Origin: Halobacteriovorax sp.
GTDB lineage: Bacteria; Bdellovibrionota; Bacteriovoracia; Bacteriovoracales; Bacteriovoracaceae
Length of the DNA: 7,729 bases
Direction: 5' to 3'
NCBI GenBank assembly: GCA_002686115.1
Contig: NZAF01000039.1
Span: 1 to 7,729 of the forward strand
The notes below the pieces were generated by a model. That model made no database searches and was not told the origin of the DNA. It saw only the letters and a program-made list of their open reading frames with translations. Made by a program: the position numbers and the translations under genes. Positions 1 to 6,888 of the stretch are shown here, in pieces (positions within the stretch are counted from its first letter, which is position 1; each line of letters starts with the position of its first letter).

Positions 1-311
1 AACAAATAGTAATTGTTCCTGTAAACATGGATATTCATGGGGAGCATGCAAAGAAATTAAGTAAGAGCTTATTTGATAAAGGGTATCGTGTAAAAGTCGA
101 CGATAGAAATGAGTCAATGGGCTATAAGACAAGACAGATTCAAAAGGCAAAGATTCCATTCATGCTTGTTATTGGTGACCGTGAGATGGAGAACAATACC
201 GTTTCTGTTAGAAAGTATGGCGAAAAGAAAAGCTTTACTTGGAGTGAAGAAGAAATGCTTGAGAAATTTTCTGCACTAGATGCAGTAAAAGAGCCTACTG
301 GTATAAATTAA
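1..311 (+). CDS. thrS: Threonyl-tRNA synthetase, C-terminal end (partial)
   Basis: The gene enters from the left edge; its reading frame uses codons starting at base 3 and ends with TAA at 309-311. The visible ~102 residues are the class II synthetase anticodon-binding domain, which recognises the tRNA(Thr) anticodon in the cytoplasm. The pattern matches ThrRS tails: a beta strand (QIVIVPV), then HGEHAKKL, GYRVKVDDRNESMGYKTR, IPFMLVIGDREMENNTVSVR and an ending EEMLEKF helix. An internal ATG at 27 is not the true start, because the conserved strand lies upstream of it. The catalytic core and editing domain lie outside the window. The next gene begins 34 bases downstream with no hairpin terminator between, so read-through into the following operon is possible. 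Many bacteria have infC after thrS; that is not the case here. Confidence 0.93.
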   Translation, partial: QIVIVPVNMDIHGEHAKKLSKSLFDKGYRVKVDDRNESMGYKTRQIQKAKIPFMLVIGDREMENNTVSVRKYGEKKSFTWSEEEMLEKFSALDAVKEPTGIN

Positions 312-333
312 GCATTTCTAAAATTTGAAAAAC

Positions 334-338
334 AAGGA
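334..338 (+). promoter_or_regulatory. Ribosome binding site that sets the ATP-grasp ligase start
   Basis: AAGGA lies seven bases before the ATG at 346. A longer in-frame reading from TTG at 325 would put this Shine-Dalgarno inside the coding region and add seven residues with no homology to the family, so ATG 346 is the preferred start. Confidence 0.8.
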
Positions 339-345
339 TGTTTTC

Positions 346-1365
346 ATGAAGAAAAAGAGTAATATTCTTATCCTCTTTGGTGGTGGCAAAACTGAACACG
401 AAGTCTCTCGTGTATCAGCAGACTACTTAAATACCGTCATTGGTAATGTCCAAGAGTTTAATCCCATATTAGTTGAAATAAGTAAGGATGGTGTTTGGCT
501 ATCTAACGATCGCCCATGCTCTCTTGTAGGAAAAGTGCTTAAGACTCCGACAGAGCAGCCCTATATCGACTATATCATCCCATGCTTTCATGGATATCCA
601 GGAGAGACAGGTGATATTCAAGGATTATTTGAAAATCATCAAATCCCCTACTTTGGTCAAAATGCAGAAGCAAGTGTGATTTGTTTTAATAAAGTTTTAA
701 CAAAATTATTCTTAGATCATATGGGAGTAAAGAATACACCATGGATGTCCGTTCATAAAAATATTGAGATTGATGAATCAAAGATAAGATCATTCTTTAA
801 AGAGCACCAATCTGATGTATTTATCAAAGCCGCATCTCAAGGCTCATCAGTAGGATGCTTTCATGTCACAGATGAATTTAAGCTTATTGATAAAATAAAT
901 GAAGCATTTAAGTTTTCAGATCACGTACTGATAGAGAAATCAATAAAAGGCCGAGAGCTTGAAATTAGTGTCTTTGAATTTGGTGATAAAGTAATGGCAA
1001 GTCTACCTGGAGAAATTAAATGCTCCGGAGACTTCTATGACTACAAAGAGAAATACTCTGATAAATCAACAACAAGCACTGACATTATAGCAAAAGATAT
1101 TTCCAAAGAGACAATGGAAGAGATGAAAGATATAGCAAAGAAGGTCTTCACTTTTTTTGGACTCAGACATTTGTCTCGAGTTGATTTTTTCTTAACAGAA
1201 AAAGAAGTTCTACTAAACGAAATCAATACATTTCCTGGTATGACTCCAATTTCAATGTTTCCAAAAATGTTAGAAAAAGAATTAGAAACACAAAACTATA
1301 ATTTTAGTGATTACATAACGGCAATCATTAAAAAAACACTTAATAAAGAAGGTAGCAATGACTGA
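346..1365 (+). CDS. D-alanine--D-alanine ligase family ATP-grasp enzyme
   Basis: Family members join two amino acids through an acyl-phosphate made from ATP, classically D-Ala-D-Ala for peptidoglycan, in the cytoplasm. Numbered from ATG 346, the 339-residue protein has the N-terminal glycine-rich loop with the substrate Glu (GGGKTEHEVS, 12-21, E17). It also has FHGYPGETGDIQG (81-93), the ATP-grasp loop KAASQGSSVG (161-170), GREIE-like GRELEIS, the FYDYKEKY lid segment (230-237), SRVDFF with D280, and LNEINTFPGMT with metal ligands E292 and N294. Length is normal for Ddl. One deviation is GETG where Ddl enzymes usually read GEDG. It heads an operon of acyl- and amino-group enzymes and overlaps the next gene by eight bases, with no cell-wall genes beside it. 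It may therefore be a dedicated amide ligase with another substrate rather than the housekeeping Ddl. The family call is firm; the substrate is unknown. Confidence 0.85.
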   Translation: MKKKSNILILFGGGKTEHEVSRVSADYLNTVIGNVQEFNPILVEISKDGVWLSNDRPCSLVGKVLKTPTEQPYIDYIIPCFHGYPGETGDIQGLFENHQIPYFGQNAEASVICFNKVLTKLFLDHMGVKNTPWMSVHKNIEIDESKIRSFFKEHQSDVFIKAASQGSSVGCFHVTDEFKLIDKINEAFKFSDHVLIEKSIKGRELEISVFEFGDKVMASLPGEIKCSGDFYDYKEKYSDKSTTSTDIIAKDISKETMEEMKDIAKKVFTFFGLRHLSRVDFFLTEKEVLLNEINTFPGMTPISMFPKMLEKELETQNYNFSDYITAIIKKTLNKEGSND

Positions 1366-4300
1366 AAAATTAGAAATTATTACCAAGGCAAATGAAGAAC
1401 ATGGCTTAGGATCTCTTGAGTCACTATATTCAAAAGGTATTATTCCACGAGAGAAGAAACCTTATATCATAAATTACAAAAAATCTGTCGGCCCATACAT
1501 GGCACTTGATAAGAAAGATGGGCATTCATACTTACTAGATGCTTCAAGCCAAATTGCATCCTTATCACTGGGTTTTAATCCTACAGCACTTTTTGGTGTC
1601 GCACATCACTATGAAGCTTGGACTAATGAAAAAGATAGTGAAAATTCTAGGGAAATCATAAAAGCGTTTGAAGACTTTTTAAAAAGAAAATGTGGACATC
1701 AGTGTCTTGAAGTTAGTTATACAAATTCAGGATCTGAATCAAATGAGACGGCATTAATAATGGCGTATAAACGTAGAAAATTCACCAAGGCACGAAAAGT
1801 ATTAGCATTTGAAGGCTCTTTTCATGGAAGGATGCTCACGAGCCTTTTTTCGACTTGGAATAAGAAAAAAAGAGAGCCTTTCCAAATCCCAGGCTTTGAA
1901 ACAGTATTTTGCTCATTTCCACAAATGCTAAGAACTAAGAATGACTTTGAAGCGACAAAGAAACAACTAGAGTTATTTGAAAACTCAAATCATCGTGATT
2001 TTTTAGATTTACTAAATAAAGAAATAGATAAGGCAAACCTCGATAAAGAAAATCAGCTTTATCATCAGGAGTTAATTTCTTTAAAAGAAGTATATACTGA
2101 GATTCAAAAAGAGAAGATATTTTCAATCATCATTGAGCCTATGCAATGTGAAGGTGGAGATAAGTATGGAAGTAGTAGATTTTATAATCTATTAACAATT
2201 CTTGCTAAATCTCAAGGTATCGAAATAATTTATGATGAAGTACAAACGGGCTTTCACCTTGGAAGAGACTTTTTCTGGTTTAAAAGCTTCAATATGAAAG
2301 ACTCTGAAGGACAAGAGGTATTTCCAGATTATTTAACAAGTGCCAAGAAGTCGCAAACGGGCTTCGTCTTAGCATTTAATGGAGAGAAATCTATAAATTC
2401 AGAAATTAATTATACTTCTATACTTAGAGGTTTCTACCAAGGCCTTATTTCTGACCAGCAAAAAGAAAAGATATTAAATCTAGAAAATATGGTTGTAGAA
2501 AACCTTCTTAAACTTAATAAAAAGTATAAAGAATTTAGCTACCCTAGAGCAAGAGGACTGGCCTTTAGTATTGACTGTGAAAATAACGAACAAATTATGT
2601 CCTTTATTAAAAATAGATTTTCTCTTGGCCTATTAATATATCCTGCTGGGGATAGGACATTACGATTTAGAATCAATACAGCGTTTAAAAAAGAAGAAAT
2701 TGAATATCTTTTCAATGCGCTTGATAAATTAGCAGCACATATCTTTAATGGAGAAGAGTTAACAATTGATAAATTCTTTAGCCCATCTAAGATGAATTCT
2801 ATTGATGATATGTATAAGTGGCATGAAAAAATTGTCCTAGCTAAGAAAAATGGAATTAAAGAAGAAGATGCTCTAGCATTTGCTAGTGATTTTTTCAAAG
2901 ATCAAAGCATTGAATTTAAAGTCATCAATAGTGACAACTTCAAAGAATACAAAGAAGATATCATCCAAATTGAAAATGATACTTACGAACCACTTAGAAG
3001 AACGTCCATTGAAAAATTTGAAAGAGTCGTCAACACGAGAGCATTCGTTGCGATAGGACTAGTTAAAGATAAAAAATTGATTGGTATCTCTTTTAGTGGT
3101 GAACTAAGAAGCTTTGCAGACGAAAGGGCCATGCGTAGAGTAAAATACTTCGAACATCCTGGCGCTCTTTATATGTTAGATACAACTGTCATCAAGGAGT
3201 ATCAAGAACAAGGGTTAGGAAGATATCTTAAGTACAGTCTTGAACTAATCGCAATATCTAAAGGTCTTGATTATATTTACGGACGCAATAGAGATGTACT
3301 AGCAGGCAGCATGCTAAATACAAATATCTCCCTTGGAGCAATACCTGAACTTTATGCCTCGGAAGACTATTTAGACGATCTAGACTATAGAGATGTCTAT
3401 ATTTATAGATCAAACTTAAAATGGCCTTCATTAAATGAAAAATTAAAAATGAAAATATCGAGACATCCATACTCTCCGCTTGCAAAATCAGAGATTGATG
3501 ATGATTTCATTAAAGAGAATATGCCTTCATTAATAAACAAGGTATGCCTTTCAAACTTTATCTCTAATAATTATATCAAACAGACTAATAAACTCGTTGA
3601 AACTTTGCCTAAAGACCTAAGATATATTTTTAGTTCTAGTGGTCATAGTGAATGCATGGATAAGGTTTATAAATCTATCTACTATAAAAACCAAAATACA
3701 TCCAATAAGCCAACTGGTGTTTTAACTTTTAAAGGACATCACTTTGGAAAAAACAGTATGCTTGCTCATTCATTAAGCTTTCCAGAGAACTCTCACTACC
3801 CTGTTAAGGCGATAAACGACTTAAGTCTTAAAAAATTTGAAGAAGAGTTAAATTCGGGAGAATACCTTTGTGTCTATTTAGATATTGAAACATTAATTGA
3901 TGAACACAATAGCAAAAAAATTGACCTCACAAGTTTTTTAAAAAACATCAAAGAATTATGCACAAAGAGCAATGTGAGTCTTGTTTATGACGAAACAGTA
4001 AATCACTATGGCCTAGATAAAGAATGGTTATCTTCAAACCCAGAGCTCTTACCTGATGCGATGATCATCTATCTTGGAGGACAGATGGGAATTTGTGCCA
4101 TGAAAGAAGAGCTTAGAATATCAGATCCATTAATGATGATTAGTACATGGGATGGTGATGAATACTCATTAGTCTCAAGTGTTCATGCATTAGAGAGTGA
4201 TCCGACGAAGCTTAATGAGAATCACAAATTAAATGATATTGAGTATCTGGGAGACAACCTTATTTTAGTTGGTGAAAATATTCCCTATCGTCTAAAGAAG

Positions 4301-4381
4301 TTATTTTCAGGGCCAGGAAGATATTCACTTTCAAATGGTGAAATCAATTTATTAAATGAACACCTTAAAGAGTTATCATGA
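1358..4381 (+). CDS. Fusion: class III aminotransferase - GNAT acetyltransferase - degenerate aminotransferase domain
   Basis: This 1007-residue protein has three parts. Residues ~10-455 are a fold-type I, class III PLP aminotransferase: TNSGSESNETA (122-132, phosphate-binding region), FHGR (155-158), IEPMQCEGG (259-267), YDEVQTG with PLP aspartate D293, AKKSQTG with the Schiff-base lysine at K330 (or K331), and LRFR (435-438, carboxylate-binding arginine region). The KKSQ and RFR motifs and the EPMQCEGG pattern resemble L-lysine epsilon-aminotransferase. Residues ~520-688 are a GNAT domain with the acetyl-CoA loop QEQGLG (616-621). Residues ~700-1007 repeat the aminotransferase order (FSSSGHSE 758-765, FKGHHFGK, VYDETVNHYG with D878), but PDAMIIYLGGQMG (899-911) aligns without gaps to PDYLTSAKKSQTG (323-335) and has no lysine. 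A roughly 70-residue lysine- and glutamate-rich insertion lies at ~185-255. AGAAGG at 1347-1352 is the ribosome site. The substrate is unknown; a lysine- or diamine-like amine is a guess. Confidence 0.85.
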   Translation: MTEKLEIITKANEEHGLGSLESLYSKGIIPREKKPYIINYKKSVGPYMALDKKDGHSYLLDASSQIASLSLGFNPTALFGVAHHYEAWTNEKDSENSREIIKAFEDFLKRKCGHQCLEVSYTNSGSESNETALIMAYKRRKFTKARKVLAFEGSFHGRMLTSLFSTWNKKKREPFQIPGFETVFCSFPQMLRTKNDFEATKKQLELFENSNHRDFLDLLNKEIDKANLDKENQLYHQELISLKEVYTEIQKEKIFSIIIEPMQCEGGDKYGSSRFYNLLTILAKSQGIEIIYDEVQTGFHLGRDFFWFKSFNMKDSEGQEVFPDYLTSAKKSQTGFVLAFNGEKSINSEINYTSILRGFYQGLISDQQKEKILNLENMVVENLLKLNKKYKEFSYPRARGLAFSIDCENNEQIMSFIKNRFSLGLLIYPAGDRTLRFRINTAFKKEEIEYLFNALDKLAAHIFNGEELTIDKFFSPSKMNSIDDMYKWHEKIVLAKKNGIKEEDALAFASDFFKDQSIEFKVINSDNFKEYKEDIIQIENDTYEPLRRTSIEKFERVVNTRAFVAIGLVKDKKLIGISFSGELRSFADERAMRRVKYFEHPGALYMLDTTVIKEYQEQGLGRYLKYSLELIAISKGLDYIYGRNRDVLAGSMLNTNISLGAIPELYASEDYLDDLDYRDVYIYRSNLKWPSLNEKLKMKISRHPYSPLAKSEIDDDFIKENMPSLINKVCLSNFISNNYIKQTNKLVETLPKDLRYIFSSSGHSECMDKVYKSIYYKNQNTSNKPTGVLTFKGHHFGKNSMLAHSLSFPENSHYPVKAINDLSLKKFEEELNSGEYLCVYLDIETLIDEHNSKKIDLTSFLKNIKELCTKSNVSLVYDETVNHYGLDKEWLSSNPELLPDAMIIYLGGQMGICAMKEELRISDPLMMISTWDGDEYSLVSSVHALESDPTKLNENHKLNDIEYLGDNLILVGENIPYRLKKLFSGPGRYSLSNGEINLLNEHLKELS

Positions 4382-5436
4382 GTTTTACAGATTGTAATTT
4401 TCCAATAATTGATATGAGAAATACTCCCAAAGAGGACTATGGGCTTGGTCACGGAGAGGAATACGCTAAGCAAATTGCTGAACTATCTTCTATCAGAAGA
4501 GAGTTAATGCTAAAGAAGAACCCAGCATTAAAGGATCAAATTTCTAAGCTTGCTTTGGAGCAACTAAAAACTTCAGAAAAGTATAACCAGGCACTATTTA
4601 ATGAGTTAAGTAACATTTCAAAATCATCAAATGTAAGTTTGGAAGATTTGATTATATTGAATAACTACACAGACTTTAGAGATATTCAATTACCTGATGA
4701 AGGATGTACTACAATCTCTATAAAAAAAGATATTAACGAAGTTGGACAAACTTGGGATATGCATGGGAGTGCAGCAAATTATCTCTGTATACTCTTATAT
4801 CCTGAAAAAATTGTTTTTTCGCTTGTTGGTTGTCTTGGAATGATGGGTGTTAATAAGTCTGAACTATTTATTGGCGTTAATAATATAAACACCCTTAATG
4901 CAAGAGCTGCTCTCATTTGGCCCATGTTAGTTTCACATATCTTGGATCAAGGTAGCTTAGAGACAATGAGGGATGAGTTAAAGGGAGCTCCTGTAACATC
5001 AGGTCACAATTATCTACTTAGTTCTAAGAGAAGATCTGAACACTGGGAAATCTCCCCTACGATGCAAAAGATGCCATTATATAACGAGATTGATGACAAT
5101 AAGAATCTTGTGTTCCATACAAATCACTGTCTTGATGAAAGCCTAAAGCTTGAAGAGGATAATATATCTACTAATTCTACGACATTTGATCGTTATAGAA
5201 TTATGGAGAAATTTAATAATCAAACTCACCAAGACCTTTATTCAATTCTCACCTCTCATGAGGGTTATCCAAAGTCGATCTGCTCACATTCAATGAGTAC
5301 TGACACTGACCCTTCAATGACATGTGGAGGAGGCGTTTTTAATCATGAAACTAGTGAATTTAAAGTCTGGAGAGGTTGTAAGAAAAATAACAACTATCTA
5401 GAACACTCATTTAACGTAAGGGAGATTCTTTCATGA
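4378..5436 (+). CDS. C45-family Ntn-hydrolase acyltransferase (isopenicillin N acyltransferase-like)
   Basis: Members of this family cleave themselves before an internal cysteine, which then acts as the N-terminal nucleophile that moves acyl groups onto amines or hydrolyses amides. Fungal acyl-CoA:6-APA acyltransferase is the best-known member. The 352-residue protein shows the cleavage/nucleophile motif EGCTTISI, with C110 after G109, and GQTWDMHG with D127, 17 residues after the cysteine (Cys103/Asp121 in the fungal enzyme). It also has HTNHCLDE (247-254, N249), DRYR (271-274) and the C-terminal HEGYPKSIC-H pattern. Expected products are ~109- and ~243-residue chains. There is no signal peptide, so it should act in the cytoplasm, where acyl-CoA is available. 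Its ATG overlaps the stop of the previous gene (ATGA, 4378-4381), with only a weak AAAGAG site, which suggests translational coupling. Whether it is an acyltransferase or an amidohydrolase cannot be decided from sequence. Confidence 0.83.
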   Translation: MSFTDCNFPIIDMRNTPKEDYGLGHGEEYAKQIAELSSIRRELMLKKNPALKDQISKLALEQLKTSEKYNQALFNELSNISKSSNVSLEDLIILNNYTDFRDIQLPDEGCTTISIKKDINEVGQTWDMHGSAANYLCILLYPEKIVFSLVGCLGMMGVNKSELFIGVNNINTLNARAALIWPMLVSHILDQGSLETMRDELKGAPVTSGHNYLLSSKRRSEHWEISPTMQKMPLYNEIDDNKNLVFHTNHCLDESLKLEEDNISTNSTTFDRYRIMEKFNNQTHQDLYSILTSHEGYPKSICSHSMSTDTDPSMTCGGGVFNHETSEFKVWRGCKKNNNYLEHSFNVREILS

Positions 5437-6128
5437 GCTCCCCTAAAGTTTATAAGAATGCAAACGAGGCTACCCTAGACATAAAATCAGGCTCATCAAT
5501 TATGAGTGGTGGTTTTGGCCTATGTGGGATTCCAGAAAATTCTATAAATGCAATTGCTGAAATGGATATTAATAATCTTACGATTATTTCTAATAATATT
5601 GGTAATTCAGGAAGAGGCCTAGTTGCTCTTCTAAAAAAGGATATGATTTCAAAGGCACATTGTTCATACGTTGGCGGAAACCCTGATCTTGAGAAACGAA
5701 TACTTAATAAAGAAATAGATGTGAACCTTATTCCACAAGGAAGCTTTAGTGAAAAGATTCGTGCTGCCGGACTTGGCATTCGCGCGTTCTACACTCCGAC
5801 AGGATATGCCACGTCTGTTGCTCTTGGAAAAGAAGTTAAAGAATTTGATAGACCTTGTATTCTAGAGCATGCTCTACATGCAGACTATGCCATTATTAAA
5901 GCTGAAATTGGAGATGAATACGGAAATCTCTATTTCAAAGAGACGGCAAGAAACTTCTCTCCTCTCATGGCAATGGCGGCGAAGACGACAATCGTTGAAG
6001 TTGAAAAGCTTGTTAAAATTGGAGAGCTTGATCCATCTAAAATACACTTGCCTGGAATATTTGTGCAAAGAATATATCAAGGTAGTAACTACCAAAATGA
6101 TATTGAATTTGAGATCACCAAGGACTAG
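5433..6128 (+). CDS. scoA: 3-oxoacid (succinyl-CoA:acetoacetate-type) CoA-transferase subunit A
   Basis: This is the alpha subunit of a heteromeric family I CoA-transferase, which moves CoA between carboxylic acids (typically succinyl-CoA and acetoacetate) in the cytoplasm. The 231 residues match the usual length. They carry the N-terminal SGGFGLCGIPENSI glycine segment, NNIGNSGRGLVALL, SYVGGNPDLEKR, the PQGSFSEKIRAAGLGIRAFYTPTG block, and the SCOT-type ending ELDPSKIHLPGIFVQRI. Its ATG overlaps the stop of the C45 gene (ATGA, 5433-5436), with a strong AAGGGAG site at 5418-5424. It belongs to the upstream operon, not to a separate catabolic unit. The partner subunit follows after three bases. 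The motif set favours the SCOT/ScoA branch over AtoD, but substrate range cannot be read from sequence; in this operon it could supply the acyl-CoA used by the acyltransferases. Confidence 0.93.
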   Translation: MSSPKVYKNANEATLDIKSGSSIMSGGFGLCGIPENSINAIAEMDINNLTIISNNIGNSGRGLVALLKKDMISKAHCSYVGGNPDLEKRILNKEIDVNLIPQGSFSEKIRAAGLGIRAFYTPTGYATSVALGKEVKEFDRPCILEHALHADYAIIKAEIGDEYGNLYFKETARNFSPLMAMAAKTTIVEVEKLVKIGELDPSKIHLPGIFVQRIYQGSNYQNDIEFEITKD

Positions 6129-6131
6129 AGC

Positions 6132-6776
6132 ATGCAGATATTAGACAAAAAAACACTAAGCACTGAGGATATGGCAAAACTTGTTATAGAGCTTATACCT
6201 GACTATGCAAGTATCAATCTAGGAATAGGTATGCCCACAATGATTGCAGAAATTTTACCAAGTGATAAGAATGTCATGATCCATTCAGAAAATGGTGTAC
6301 TTGGAGTTGGGGAAAGACCTTCAAAAAAAGAAGTCTCTCCAACTCTTATTAATGCAGGAAAAGAAACAATTACGATAAAAGAAGGCGCAAGCTTTTTTGA
6401 TAGTGCATTAAGCTTTGGCATGATCAGAGGCGGTCATCTTGACTTTGCTATTCTTGGAGGAATGGAAGTTGATATTGAAGGGAGCCTTGCGAATTGGATG
6501 ATTCCAGGTAAGAAAGTTACGGGAATGGGCGGAGCAATGGATCTCGTTAATGGAGCAAAGAGTGTGATTGTGATGATGAGGCATTTTAACAAAGAAGGCA
6601 TTAGCAAGCTTGTAAAAAAATGTTCACTTCCTTTGACTGGTAAGGCCGTCACTCATTATGTAGTAACAGATCAAGGACTATTTAAAATTGAAGATAAGAA
6701 GTTTAAAGTAGAAAAATGTCTTAAAACATTTTTTGAAAAAGAAAGAGAAAATAGTATTTATGAATTTTCAAATTAA
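6132..6776 (+). CDS. scoB: 3-oxoacid (succinyl-CoA:acetoacetate-type) CoA-transferase subunit B
   Basis: This is the beta subunit that carries the catalytic glutamate forming the glutamyl-CoA intermediate. The 214 residues are full length. INLGIGMPTMIAEIL is followed by MIHSENGVLGVG, in which E53 is the expected nucleophile. Next come the GGHLDFAILGGMEVDIEGSLANW block and KVTGMGGAMDLVNGAKSVIVMMRH, all typical of ScoB/AtoA proteins. The start is ATG 6132, three bases after the scoA stop, with AAGGA at 6120-6124 inside the end of scoA. It is the last gene before a strong intrinsic terminator and so closes the operon. No active-site change is visible, so the A/B complex should be functional. Confidence 0.93.
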   Translation: MQILDKKTLSTEDMAKLVIELIPDYASINLGIGMPTMIAEILPSDKNVMIHSENGVLGVGERPSKKEVSPTLINAGKETITIKEGASFFDSALSFGMIRGGHLDFAILGGMEVDIEGSLANWMIPGKKVTGMGGAMDLVNGAKSVIVMMRHFNKEGISKLVKKCSLPLTGKAVTHYVVTDQGLFKIEDKKFKVEKCLKTFFEKERENSIYEFSN

Positions 6777-6788
6777 GATAATAAAAAA

Positions 6789-6818
6789 GGGACAGCCTGC
6801 AACTCTGTCCCCATTTTT
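6789..6818 (+). terminator. Rho-independent terminator ending the operon
   Basis: A perfect 7-bp stem, GGGACAG (6789-6795) with CTGTCCC (6805-6811), and a 9-base loop are followed by C, A and five Ts. Six As at 6783-6788 lie just before the stem and could pair with the T run, so it may also stop transcription from the other strand. It starts 12 bases after the scoB stop. Confidence 0.88.
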
Positions 6819-6819
6819 C

Positions 6820-6877
6820 GGCTTCCTGCCTAATTCTTACCACGACATCCTGTCGTTACATTTAAATTATATCGTGG
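6820..6877. repeat. Small nested hairpins with a shared TCCTG core in the spacer
   Basis: After the terminator there are two small palindromes built round the same core: GGC-TTCCT-GCC (6820-6830) and CGACA-TCC-TGTCG (6843-6855). The second overlaps one arm of a wider inverted repeat, CCACGA (6840-6845) with TCGTGG (6872-6877), so the two foldings exclude each other. The terminator loop also holds CCTG. This could be a degenerate dispersed palindromic element or simply spacer structure; no function is assigned. Confidence 0.4.
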
Positions 6878-6888
6878 ATTTTAATCTA

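Noticed and set aside
325..345. TTG start seven codons upstream of the ATP-grasp ligase ATG
   Set aside because: It places the AAGGA ribosome site inside the gene, has no ribosome site of its own, and adds residues not seen in the family.
2539..2898. 119-codon minus-strand frame inside the fusion gene
   Set aside because: It is antisense to the aminotransferase C-terminal motifs and linker, with serine- and leucine-rich low-complexity translation typical of antisense shadows.
5450..5779. 109-codon minus-strand frame antisense to scoA
   Set aside because: No ribosome site or family features; the sense strand is clearly scoA.
5869..6144. 91-codon + frame inside scoA
   Set aside because: It lies wholly over well-conserved scoA sequence in another frame; a shadow of the real gene.
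346..6776. Beta-lactam antibiotic cluster, prompted by the lysine-aminotransferase-like and isopenicillin-N-acyltransferase-like proteins
   Set aside because: No ACV synthetase or isopenicillin N synthase is in the window, and both families have much wider roles in bacteria.
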